Assembly (NCBI RefSeq): GCF_014203855.1
Contig: NZ_JACHJV010000001.1
Coordinates: forward strand, 310,001-374,000
Source: Kitasatospora kifunensis
GTDB lineage: Bacteria; Actinomycetota; Actinomycetes; Streptomycetales; Streptomycetaceae
Direction of reading: 5' to 3'
Length of the DNA: 64,000 nucleotides
Position numbers and translations under genes: made by a program. A model generated the notes under the pieces. It was not told where the DNA came from, searched no databases, and worked only from the letters and a program-made list of their open reading frames with translations. The number at the start of each line of letters is the position of its first letter. Within the stretch, counting starts at the first letter, position 1. Positions 43,862 through 51,664 of the stretch are shown piece by piece.

Positions 43862-44811
43862 TGGCACGTCAGCTGATCGACCTCGGCCTGCCCCAACTCC
43901 CCGGCGCCTTCGAGTCCATGGACCTGACCATCCTCTACCGGGGCCCGCTCGCCTCCTGCGACTACGACTGCCCGTACTGTCCGTTCGCCAAGCGGCGCGA
44001 CACCCCCGACCAACTACGCGCCGACCGAGCCGCCTTGCAGCGCTTCGCCGACTGGGCAGCAGCTACCGGGCAGCGCGGCGACACCCTCTCGCTGCTCTTC
44101 ACGCCGTGGGGCGAGGGCCTGGTGCGCTCCTGGTATCGCACAGCGCTGGCCGGGCTGAGCCGGCTGCCGCACATCCGCCGGGTGGCGATCCAGACCAACC
44201 TGAGCTTCCGCACCGACTGGTTGGCCGAGGCCGACCTCGACACCCTGGCGCTCTGGGCCACCTACCACCCGGGACAGGTCGACCACGACCGCTTTCTGAC
44301 CAAGTGCCGGGAGCTCACCGTGCGCGGCGTGCGCTACAGCGTGGGCGTGGTCGGCGAGCCTGAGCACCTGGCGGCGGCCCGGCGGCTGCGCGACGAACTG
44401 CCGGGCGAGGTCTACCTGTGGATCAACGCGGCCGAGGGTCGGACCTACACCGACCCCGAGGCCGCGCAGTGGACCGCCCTGGACCCGCTCTTCGGCTACA
44501 GCCGCGAGCCGCACGCCAGCGCGGGCCTGCCCTGCCGCACCGGCTCCTCCGTGGTCTCGGTGGACGGCGACGGCACGGTCCGGCGCTGCCACTTCGTCCG
44601 GGACGAGCTGGGCAATCTCTACGACGGCTCCTACCGCGCCGCGCTGCGACCCCGCCCCTGCCCGCTGACCGTCTGCGACTGCCACATCGGCTATGTGCAC
44701 CTGGAGTCGTTGCCGCTGTACGACGTCTTCGCAGGCGGCGTCCTGGAACGGATCCCGGACCGGCAGCGGATCACGGGACTGGCGGTGGAGCCCGCCCCGA
44801 CCGCTGAATAA
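43858..44811 (+). CDS. STM4011-family radical SAM protein with extra Cys cluster
   Basis: This is a 317-residue protein. The radical SAM motif is CDYDCPYC (about 34-41) in TILYRGPLASCDYDCPYCPF. The C-terminal third has further cysteines in LPCRTGSS, VRRCHFVRD and CPLTVCDCHIGY, suggesting a SPASM-like auxiliary Fe-S cluster as found in peptide-modifying enzymes. ATG 43858 overlaps the STM4012-type stop; ATG 43861 follows immediately and has better spacing from AGGTGA. It is the last gene of the operon. Confidence 0.88.
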   Translation: MMARQLIDLGLPQLPGAFESMDLTILYRGPLASCDYDCPYCPFAKRRDTPDQLRADRAALQRFADWAAATGQRGDTLSLLFTPWGEGLVRSWYRTALAGLSRLPHIRRVAIQTNLSFRTDWLAEADLDTLALWATYHPGQVDHDRFLTKCRELTVRGVRYSVGVVGEPEHLAAARRLRDELPGEVYLWINAAEGRTYTDPEAAQWTALDPLFGYSREPHASAGLPCRTGSSVVSVDGDGTVRRCHFVRDELGNLYDGSYRAALRPRPCPLTVCDCHIGYVHLESLPLYDVFAGGVLERIPDRQRITGLAVEPAPTAE

Positions 44812-44891
44812 GCGCTTGCTTAGCCCTGGACAAGCGGGCCCCGGCGGTGTTGGCTGATCGGCGAGAAGCTACCCGCGAGTAAGGAGTGCGT

Positions 44892-45851
44892 GTGCGCGCG
44901 ATCCAGATCACCGAGTTCGGCGGCCCCGAGGTGCTGCGGGTCGTCGACCTGCCGGAGCCGGTGGCGCAGCCGGGCCAGTTGCTGGTGGACGTGGCGGCTG
45001 CCGGGGTGAACTACGCGGACACGCACGCCGTCGAGGACTCCTACCTGTCGAAGAGCACGCTGCCGATGGTGCCCGGTGGCGAGGTGGTCGGGCGCACGGC
45101 CGAGGGGCGGCGGGTGGTCGCGCTCACCGATGGCGGCGGTTACGCGCAGCGGGCTCTCGCGTGGGAGGCGATGGCCCACGAGGTGCCCGAGGAGATCACG
45201 GACGGGCAGGCGCTGGCGCTGGTGGTGCAGGGGCTCACCGCCTGGCACCTGCTGCGGACCTGCGCGCGGATCGCACCGGGCGAGTCGGTGGTGGTGCACG
45301 CCGCCGCCGGCGGCACCGGGTCGCTGGCCGTGCAGCTCGCCAAGCAGTTCGGCGTGGGCCGGGTGATCGCCACCGCCTCCACCAAGGAGAAGCGCGAGCT
45401 GGCCCTGGAATTGGGCGCCGATGTCGCGATCGAGGCCGCTCCGGACGGGGCCGGCCTGAAGGAGCAGCTGATCGAGGCCAACGACGGCAACAAGGTCGAC
45501 GCCGTACTCGAGATGACCGGCGGGCCGGTGTTCGACGCCTCGCTCGCGGCGCTCGCCCCCTTCGGTCGGCTGGTCACCTACGGGATGGCCTCGCGGGAGG
45601 AGCCGACGGCGGTGACGGCGGCGGGGCTGATGGGCCGCTCCCGCGCCGTGGTCGGCTTCTGGCTGATGCACTGCGTCACACGGCCCGGGATGTACCGGGA
45701 GCCGATGGCCGAGCTGTTCGCGATGACCGCCGACGGCCGCCTGAAGCCCCAGGTCGGCGGCGTGTACCCGCTGACGGAGGCGGCCCGCGCACACACCGAC
45801 CTGCGGGCCCGGCGGACCTTCGGCAAGCTCCTGCTGGACCCCAGCCGCTGA
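44892..45851 (+). CDS. Zinc-free NADPH:quinone oxidoreductase (MDR family)
   Basis: This 319-residue medium-chain dehydrogenase/reductase is of the quinone reductase type. It begins RAIQITEFGGPEVLRVVD and has GVNYADTH, ESVVVHAAAGGTGSLAVQLAKQFG (NADPH-binding Rossmann motif) and ends HTDLRARRTFGKLLLDP. It lacks the zinc-ligand cysteines. It reduces quinones or other enones in the cytosol. I chose GTG 44892 because AAGGAG at 44881-44886 lies 5 bp upstream; GTG 44886 overlaps that site. Confidence 0.9.
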   Translation: MRAIQITEFGGPEVLRVVDLPEPVAQPGQLLVDVAAAGVNYADTHAVEDSYLSKSTLPMVPGGEVVGRTAEGRRVVALTDGGGYAQRALAWEAMAHEVPEEITDGQALALVVQGLTAWHLLRTCARIAPGESVVVHAAAGGTGSLAVQLAKQFGVGRVIATASTKEKRELALELGADVAIEAAPDGAGLKEQLIEANDGNKVDAVLEMTGGPVFDASLAALAPFGRLVTYGMASREEPTAVTAAGLMGRSRAVVGFWLMHCVTRPGMYREPMAELFAMTADGRLKPQVGGVYPLTEAARAHTDLRARRTFGKLLLDPSR

Positions 45852-45881
45852 AGGAGCCGGTCAAGTACCGCGCCACTCGGG

Positions 45882-46451
45882 TCAGGGCTCAGGAGTGCTT
45901 TCGAGGACGGCCTCGATGTCGAGCGCGACGTCGACCAGATCGCTGACGACCACCCCGCCCCGGTCCACCACGTCATTCCAACTGACTCCGAAATCCTGGC
46001 GGTTGACGCGGGTGGTGGCCACGAAGCCGGCGCGTCGCCGGGGGCCCAGGTCGCGGCCGTTCTCCCACCACGGGGTGTCCCACTGGCCCAGGTAACTCAC
46101 GTCCAGACAGACCGGGCGCGTCACGCCACGGATGGTGAGGTCCCCGGTGACCTGGAACTCGCTCGCGCTCAGCTGATTGACGCGCGACCCGACGAACGTC
46201 CAGGTCGGGTGGTGTTCGACGTCGAAGAAGTCGGCGCTGCGCAGGTGTGCGTCGCGTTCGGGCGCGCCGGTGTACACCTGGGTCGCGTCGATCGTCGCCT
46301 CGATCCTGGCCTGCTCCGGATCGTCCGGATCGACCTCCAGGAAGCCGTGCACGTTCTTGAACTGGCCGCGCACGTAGGTGACCATCATGTGTCTGGCGCG
46401 GAACTCCGCACCGGTGTGGCTGGGTTCGAAGAACCACTTCGTACTGGCCAT
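45882..46451 (-). CDS. YceI-family lipocalin-like protein
   Basis: This 189-residue protein covers the whole YceI fold, a beta-barrel binding polyisoprenoid-like lipids. It has WFFEPSHTGAEFRARHM, VDPDDPEQARIEATIDA, HLRSADFFDVEHHPTWTF, VTGDLTIRGVTRPV and DFGVSWN. There is no signal peptide, so it is cytoplasmic, unlike the E. coli protein. It converges with the oxidoreductase gene. The physiological ligand is unknown. Confidence 0.92.
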   Translation of the reverse strand: MASTKWFFEPSHTGAEFRARHMMVTYVRGQFKNVHGFLEVDPDDPEQARIEATIDATQVYTGAPERDAHLRSADFFDVEHHPTWTFVGSRVNQLSASEFQVTGDLTIRGVTRPVCLDVSYLGQWDTPWWENGRDLGPRRRAGFVATTRVNRQDFGVSWNDVVDRGGVVVSDLVDVALDIEAVLESTPEP

Positions 46452-46609
46452 GGCAGCTCCCTGGTAGCGGTGCCGGCGCCCCCTCCAGCCAGCGTAGGAC
46501 GGCGGCGGCGCCCGGTCGCCCCGACCGACCCCGGCCGCCGCCGGACTGGCACCACCACTGCCCGCGGGTCAGGCTGGTGGGGACGGGCCGCACAGCCGAG
46601 GAGGCAGCC

Positions 46610-46963
46610 ATGACCGGCGAATCGATCCCGGGAATCGACCCCACCGCCGCACCCAGCGGCGAGGGCTGCGCGGAGTGCCTGGCCGGTGACGGTTGGTGGT
46701 TCCACCTGCGGCGGTGCGCGGCCTGCGGCCACATCGGCTGCTGCGACTCCTCGCCCGCCCAGCACGCGACGAAGCACGCGCGCCAGGCCGGTCACCCGTT
46801 CCTGGTCAGCTTCGAACCCGGCGAGGAGTGGTTCTGGAACCTGGAGACCGGCGAGTACTACGAGGGCCCGCCCTTGGCCCCGCCCACAGCTCACCCGGTC
46901 ACCCAGCCGACACCGGGTCCGGTGGGCAAAGTCCCCGCGAACTGGCAGGAGTTGCTGCACTAG
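46610..46963 (+). CDS. UBP-type zinc-finger protein
   Basis: This is a 117-residue protein. A zinc finger of the ubiquitin-protease (UBP/ZnF) type spans residues about 18-80, with Cys pairs in GCAECLAG and RRCAACGHIGCCDSS followed by HATKHARQAGHPF. A Pro-rich tail (PPLAPPTAHPVTQPTPGPVG) ends the protein. In actinobacteria these stand alone and their role is unclear. GAGGAGG lies upstream of ATG 46610. It diverges from the YceI gene. Confidence 0.88.
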   Translation: MTGESIPGIDPTAAPSGEGCAECLAGDGWWFHLRRCAACGHIGCCDSSPAQHATKHARQAGHPFLVSFEPGEEWFWNLETGEYYEGPPLAPPTAHPVTQPTPGPVGKVPANWQELLH

Positions 46964-47026
46964 GACCGTCGAATCCGGGCCGACCTGAAGCAATCCCCGG
47001 CCCTCGCCTGAAGCCACCCTCGGCCC

Positions 47027-48598
47027 TCACACCGCCAGCGGCCGATCCGTGGGTGCGATCGGGGCCGGCAGGGCGGTGGAACCGGTCAGGTAGCGGTCCA
47101 CCGCGGCCGCCGCCGAGCGGCCCTCGGCGATCGCCCAGACGATCAGCGACTGCCCGCGACCCGCGTCGCCCGCCACGAACACGCCGTCCAGCTCGGTGGC
47201 GAAGTGGCCATCGCGCGCGAGGGTCCCCTCGCCGGTGATCTCCAGGGCCAGTTCCTCGACCAGCGGGCTGTCCGCCTCCGGGCCACAGAATCCCAGGGCG
47301 ATCAGCACCAGGTCGGCCGGTATCACCTGGCGGCTGCCGGGCCGCGGGCGGCGGTCGGGCGGCTGGGCCTCGGCCAGGTGCAGCGAGGCGACGTTGCCGT
47401 GCGGGCCGCCTTCGAGGCGCAGCGTGGCGGCGGAGAAGATCCGGGCGTCCACTCCCGCCCGCACCGAGGTTCCGACCCCGGCGGCCACTGCCACCGGCGC
47501 GTCCCAGCCCTGCCGGGCGTCGCTACGGGCGTCGCTGAGGGCCTGGGTGAAGGCCTGGGCCTCCTCGTGCGAGGCGGTCATCCGATAGGTCTTGGGGTGG
47601 ACGGGCCAGGGCTGCTGAGCCGTTCGACGCTCGCCCGGACGCGGGTTGATGTCGAGCTGGGTGACGCCCGCGGCCTGCTGGCGCAGGGCGGTCCCCAGGC
47701 AGTCGGCGGCGGTGTCGCCACCGCCGACGATGACGACCTGCTTGCCCCGGGCGCTGATCGCGGGGCTGGCGAAGTCGCCCTCCAGGACTCGGTTGGCCAG
47801 CGGCAGGTACTCCATCGCCTGGTGCACACCATTCAACTCACGCCCAGGCACTGGTAGTTCGCGCCAGCAGGTGGCACCGACCGCGAGCACCAGCGCGTCG
47901 TGGCGCGCTCGCAGCTCGGCGGCCGAGAGGTCGACGCCCACGGTGACTCCGGTGTGGAACTCTGTTCCCTCCAGGCGGAGTTGCTCGATCCGTCGATCCA
48001 ACTGGCGCTTCTCCAGGCGGAAGCCGGGGATGCCGTACCGGAGCAGTCCGCCGATCCGATCCGCTCGCTCGTACACCGCCACCCGATGCCCCGCCCTGGT
48101 CAGTTGCTGGGCGCAGGCCAGGCCGGCCGGTCCCGAACCGACGATCGCCACGCTCCGCCCCGAGGGGCCCAGCGGTGCCAGCGGGCGCTCGCAGCCCAGC
48201 TGCCAGGCCCGCTCGGCGATGGCGGCCTCGATGTTCTTGATCGTGACCGGCTCGGAGTCGATCGCCAGTACGCAGGCGCTCTCACAGGGAGCCGGACAGA
48301 GGCGTCCGGTGAACTCGGGGAAGTTGTTGGTCGCGAGCAGTCGTTCGGCCGCCGCCTGCCAACCTTCGCGGAAAACCAGGTCGTTCCAGTCCGGTACGAG
48401 GTTGCCCAGCGGGCACGCGTCGTGGCAGAACGGGATGCCGCAGTCCATGCAGCGTCCGGCCTGCCCGCCGATGATCGGCAGCAGGCTCTGCCCCGTGTAG
48501 ACCTCGTTGACCTCGTTCCAGTCGGCCACCCGGTCCGCCGCCGAGCGGCGGGGCCAGGGCTGGCGCGGAGTGGTCAGGAATCCCTTCGGATCGGCCAT
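47027..48598 (-). CDS. gltD: Glutamate synthase small subunit
   Basis: This 523-residue NADPH-oxidising subunit passes electrons to GltB for glutamate synthesis from glutamine and 2-oxoglutarate. N-terminal cysteines that bind 4Fe-4S clusters are in RCMDCGIPFCHDACPLGN and CPAPCESACV. FAD binds at SGPAGLACAQQLTRAGH and NADPH at VVIVGGGDTAADCLGT. The C-terminal FAD motif is GVFVAGDAGRGQSLIVWAIAEGRSAA. It is somewhat longer than the usual 480 or so residues. No gltB lies next to it, so it may serve a distant GltB or another oxidoreductase. Confidence 0.92.
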   Translation of the reverse strand: MADPKGFLTTPRQPWPRRSAADRVADWNEVNEVYTGQSLLPIIGGQAGRCMDCGIPFCHDACPLGNLVPDWNDLVFREGWQAAAERLLATNNFPEFTGRLCPAPCESACVLAIDSEPVTIKNIEAAIAERAWQLGCERPLAPLGPSGRSVAIVGSGPAGLACAQQLTRAGHRVAVYERADRIGGLLRYGIPGFRLEKRQLDRRIEQLRLEGTEFHTGVTVGVDLSAAELRARHDALVLAVGATCWRELPVPGRELNGVHQAMEYLPLANRVLEGDFASPAISARGKQVVIVGGGDTAADCLGTALRQQAAGVTQLDINPRPGERRTAQQPWPVHPKTYRMTASHEEAQAFTQALSDARSDARQGWDAPVAVAAGVGTSVRAGVDARIFSAATLRLEGGPHGNVASLHLAEAQPPDRRPRPGSRQVIPADLVLIALGFCGPEADSPLVEELALEITGEGTLARDGHFATELDGVFVAGDAGRGQSLIVWAIAEGRSAAAAVDRYLTGSTALPAPIAPTDRPLAV

Positions 48599-48694
48599 GG
48601 GCCGCCTCCGTCACGTCCGCCTCGGCGCGTGTCGTCGTTTGGCAGGTTTATGCTCGTTTGTCCGAGTTCTCAATCCCCTGACGGCCCACGGCTT

Positions 48695-48752
48695 CGGCTC
48701 ACCGACCAGGCCGGTGAGCCGGGCCCGTCGGGGGGAGGTTCCCGACGGGCCC
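48695..48752 (-). terminator. Double hairpin terminator after the lipoprotein gene
   Basis: There are two stems in tandem: cggctcaccg/cggtgagccg (48695-48721) and gggcccgtcggg/cccgacgggccc (48721-48752). The second lies 14 bp beyond the lipoprotein stop on the minus strand. Confidence 0.8.
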
Positions 48753-48765
48753 GACTCGGCCGGTC

Positions 48766-49725
48766 TCAGCTGACGTGCAGGGTCAGCGCGGCGGTGTGCA
48801 GTTGCCCTGCGGTCTGGAACTGCAGGAAGAGCCGCCAGTCACCGGCTGTGGCGAGTTCGGCGTGGAAGGTGAGGGACGGCCCGCCGTGGTCGCCGCTTGC
48901 GGCGGTCTCCGGGTGGAGGTGGGCGAACGCCTGGTCGCCCTCGTGGAAGGCACTGACATGGGCGTAGGTGTCGAGATAGGGCTGGAGATCGGTGACCGGC
49001 CGACCGTCCTTGCTGATCGTGACGGTCAGCGGGTGGGCCATGCCCGCCATCAACTCGCCCTGGACCGTGGCAGTGTAGCCGTCGACCGTGGTGCTCGCGG
49101 CGGCGGCCGGCAGCGGTGTGTCCGCCGCCTGGCCGGGCACGGTGACGCTTCGGCTGAGGACGAAGTCGGTGCCCTTGCCGCTGCCGCTGTTCGGGGTGAA
49201 CGAGGCGTACAACCGCCAGGTTCCGGGCTGCAGGGCTGCCAGGTCGGCGGTCCAGCCGCCGTCTGCGGCCAGGACCGGGTGGACGTGCTGGTAGCCGGTC
49301 AGGTCGGAGCGGATCGCGTAGAAGTGCAGGGTCTTGGTCTGGTCGACGGCGAAGTCGGTGACCGGCTTGCCGTCCGGCCCCGTGATCGAGAACCGGTACT
49401 GGACCGGCCGGCCCGCCGCCAGGGTGGCGCTCTGCGCGTCGAGGCGGTAGCCGTCCTGCTCGGCGGCCAGGCCGGCGCTGGTGCCGCCGCCGGCACCGGA
49501 GCCCATACCAGGCATGCCCGGCATGCCCGGCATGCCGCCGCCCGCCGAGGGTGTCGGACTCACGGGCGCGTTCGCCCCGGAGGGCAGGCCGGAGTTGACC
49601 GAGGAGTGCGTGGTGGCGGACGAGCCGCAGGCGGAGAGCGCCACGGCGAGCACGGCGGTCGCGGCAGCCGCCGCGAGGGGGCGGCGACGGCTGGTCGAAC
49701 GAGTCGAACGAGTCGAGATGGACAT
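48766..49725 (-). CDS. Lipoprotein with Met/Gly/Pro motif
   Basis: This is a 319-residue predicted lipoprotein. The signal ends in the lipobox LSAC (cysteine about residue 33). A Met-rich MPGMPGMPGMG stretch (about 65-75) of the sort that binds Cu(I) follows. Two beta-rich domains come next, each with a His-containing motif (GYQHVHPVL and AFAHLHPETA). The paired HVHP/HLHP motifs also suggest metal binding. The function is not known; handling copper or another metal outside the membrane is an inference. It lies downstream of a DUF6153-like gene on the same strand. Confidence 0.78.
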   Translation of the reverse strand: MSISTRSTRSTSRRRPLAAAAATAVLAVALSACGSSATTHSSVNSGLPSGANAPVSPTPSAGGGMPGMPGMPGMGSGAGGGTSAGLAAEQDGYRLDAQSATLAAGRPVQYRFSITGPDGKPVTDFAVDQTKTLHFYAIRSDLTGYQHVHPVLAADGGWTADLAALQPGTWRLYASFTPNSGSGKGTDFVLSRSVTVPGQAADTPLPAAAASTTVDGYTATVQGELMAGMAHPLTVTISKDGRPVTDLQPYLDTYAHVSAFHEGDQAFAHLHPETAASGDHGGPSLTFHAELATAGDWRLFLQFQTAGQLHTAALTLHVS

Positions 49726-49827
49726 CGTGGGGTTCTTTCAGGTGGGCGGCGCCCGCTTGGGCGCGCGCAGGTGAGCAGGACGCTTGGCCGGACCGGGGTC
49801 GAAGCACCCGGATCCGGCGCGGCCCTG

Positions 49828-50274
49828 TCACGTCCGCGCGACACACACCTGAAGCAGCAACGCCCGCCCGCCGCTCGGCGGCCCCCGCCGCCGGTGGCTC
49901 GGTGCGCCCACCTGACGGTCCGTCAACTCCCAGGCGGCGCCGCCCGCGAGGACGGCGAGGGCGAGCAGCGCGACCGCCGGGAACGGGACCCCGCCGCGCG
50001 CGGGCGTGGAGACGCACACCGCCCCGCCGGTGGGTAGCCCGGCGGTGGGCAGCGCGAGGGGGCTTCCCGGGTCAGCGGGGGCAGCAGCGCGGGAGCCGGC
50101 CGACCCCACTGCCTGCGCTGCCCCGCCTGGCATCAGTGCGCCCGCCGCCGGCTCGCCGTGGCAGCCGGCAGCGGCCGTGGCCGGCGTGCCGTGCATGAGG
50201 AAGAGGCCGACCAGCACCGCACAGACCGCGAGCAACCGGGCGATCCCCGGTCCGCGCAGCCGACGGCTGTCCAT
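49828..50274 (-). CDS. Small secreted or membrane protein, DUF6153-like
   Basis: This is a 148-residue protein. A hydrophobic N-terminus (ARLLAVCAVLVGLFLMHGTPATA) acts as signal or anchor. The middle is Ala/Gly-rich, with a second hydrophobic segment (FPAVALLALAVLAGGAAWEL). It ends RRRGPPSGGRALLLQVCVA, resembling the ends of DUF6153 proteins, small streptomycete proteins often found near copper-related genes. ATG 50274 is chosen from the signal peptide; the frame extends to 50370. The family assignment is tentative. Confidence 0.6.
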   Translation of the reverse strand: MDSRRLRGPGIARLLAVCAVLVGLFLMHGTPATAAAGCHGEPAAGALMPGGAAQAVGSAGSRAAAPADPGSPLALPTAGLPTGGAVCVSTPARGGVPFPAVALLALAVLAGGAAWELTDRQVGAPSHRRRGPPSGGRALLLQVCVART

Positions 50275-50389
50275 GACCCTGCTCCCGTTCCCCGACAGCG
50301 CTCCTGTGGGCACCGGCCGGCGCCGCGGCGCCACGATACCCCTCCCGGGTAGCGGTATCCAGCCAGCCACGCGCCGCCGGGCGGTGCGC

Positions 50390-51037
50390 TCAGCGAGCCG
50401 CGTGTGCGGCCGGGGTCGCGGTCAGCAGCGGCGAGAGCGCCCCGCCACGCAGGCGCTCCACCAGCGGAACGGCGACGCGCCCCAGGAACCAGCTGGCGAA
50501 GAAGGCGACCGGGAGGGCGAGCAGCGCGGCGCCGATCACGTCATGGGGGTAGTGGTCCCCGAGGTAGACGCGGGTGAAGCCCTCGAAGAACGCGAAGGCG
50601 GTGGCGATCCCGGCGAGCCTGCGGTCGAGCAGCCACAGCGCCGCCACGGTGGCGAACGCGGTGGTGCTGTGGCCGCTGGGGAAGGCGTAGTCGGTGCGCA
50701 CGGGGCAGGAGTCGACGAAGTAGGCGTGCGGCAGCGAGTAGCACGGCCGCACCTCGGCGACCAGCTTCTTGGCCACCTCGGCCACGGCGAAGGCGAACCC
50801 GACGGCGACCGGCGCGGCCAGCGCGAGCGTCATGGTGCGGGTGTCCCGGCGGCGGGCGTTCCACCAGCCCAGCAGCATGAGGATCGCGAACACGCCCAAG
50901 CCCGCGTTGGTCCACAGGTCGAGCGGGGTGTTGAGCCACTTCGTGTCGCGGGCGAAGCCGGTGACGGAGGTGAACAGCGAGCCGTCGATGCCGGAACCGT
51001 CGAAGGCGAGGTGGGCCGCGGGGTGGACTGTCGTCAA
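50390..51037 (-). CDS. PAP2-family membrane phosphatase
   Basis: This 215-residue integral membrane phosphatase has about six segments. The three catalytic motifs are visible: KKLVAEVRP, PSGHST and RVYLGDHYPHD. It dephosphorylates lipid phosphates such as undecaprenyl pyrophosphate or phosphatidate at the outer membrane face. The start is probably TTG 51037 (LTTVHPAAHLAF); the frame is open further upstream but crosses the BlaI operator region. It diverges from the BlaI-type regulator, which may repress it. Confidence 0.82.
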   Translation of the reverse strand: MTTVHPAAHLAFDGSGIDGSLFTSVTGFARDTKWLNTPLDLWTNAGLGVFAILMLLGWWNARRRDTRTMTLALAAPVAVGFAFAVAEVAKKLVAEVRPCYSLPHAYFVDSCPVRTDYAFPSGHSTTAFATVAALWLLDRRLAGIATAFAFFEGFTRVYLGDHYPHDVIGAALLALPVAFFASWFLGRVAVPLVERLRGGALSPLLTATPAAHAAR

Positions 51038-51121
51038 GGTCGCGCTCTCTGCGGGTCGGTACGGCGCGCCATCGAATTCGCCGAGCCCGCTGAAATGGCA
51101 GACTCGGCAGCGAGCCGTCCT

Positions 51122-51155
51122 TCTACACTGCCGTAGAAGTCCTACAGGACTGTAG
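51122..51155. promoter_or_regulatory. BlaI-type operator
   Basis: Two adjacent inverted repeats, tctac-N6-gtaga (51122-51137) and ctaca-N4-tgtag (51142-51155), lie between the PAP2 gene and the blaI-like gene. The TACA/TGTA half-sites match those used by BlaI/MecI/CopY-type repressors, so the site probably controls both directions. Confidence 0.65.
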
Positions 51156-51181
51156 ACGATAAACGGGAAGGTGACCAACAG

Positions 51182-51646
51182 GTGAACTCCAGGCAAGGCA
51201 CGGGCGCTTCGGGCGAGCGAAGACCGGTCGGCGCACTGGAGGCCGAGGTCCTGGCCCAGCTCCAGGCCGCCGCCCGCCCGCTCACCGCGGGCGACGTGCT
51301 GGCAGGCCTCGGCAGCAAGCTGGCCTACTCCACCGTGGTCACCGTGCTGACCCGGATGCGCGACAAGGGCCTGCTCACCCGCGCCAAGCACGGCCGCGCC
51401 TACGCCTATGCGCCGGTCACCGACGCCCACGGGCTGACCGCCCGCCGGATGCGCCAGGCCATGGAGTCCGACCCCGACCGCAAGGCCGTGCTCAGCCGCT
51501 TCGTCGACGACCTGTCCGCGGACGACGAAGCGCTACTGCGCCACCTGCTGGACGGCGACCAGCACGCGCACCCGAACTCGCACCAACACGCGCACCCACA
51601 CCCGAACGCGCACCCACACCCACACCCGCACCCGGACGAACGCTGA
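51182..51646 (+). CDS. BlaI/MecI-family repressor with His-rich tail
   Basis: This is a 154-residue regulator. The winged helix (about 17-80) contains LEAEVLAQL, LAYSTVVTVLTRMRDKGLLTR and GRAYAYAPV. A dimerisation helix (about 85-125) ends in ADDEALLRHLLDG. BlaI-type proteins usually end here, but this one adds about 25 residues, nearly all His, Pro, Asn and Ala (HAHPNSHQHAHPHP and more), a likely metal-binding tail. The start is GTG 51182. It could sense metal through the tail, fitting the neighbouring Met/His-rich lipoprotein (inference). Confidence 0.88.
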   Translation: MNSRQGTGASGERRPVGALEAEVLAQLQAAARPLTAGDVLAGLGSKLAYSTVVTVLTRMRDKGLLTRAKHGRAYAYAPVTDAHGLTARRMRQAMESDPDRKAVLSRFVDDLSADDEALLRHLLDGDQHAHPNSHQHAHPHPNAHPHPHPHPDER

Positions 51647-51664
51647 CGGCAGCCCATCGCGGCG

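Noticed and set aside
51550..51646. Histidine-rich tail of the BlaI-type protein as a frameshift artefact
   Set aside because: The frame stays in phase to a normal TGA, and the repeat cac-ccg/cac-cca encodes His-Pro consistently, so it is taken as real.
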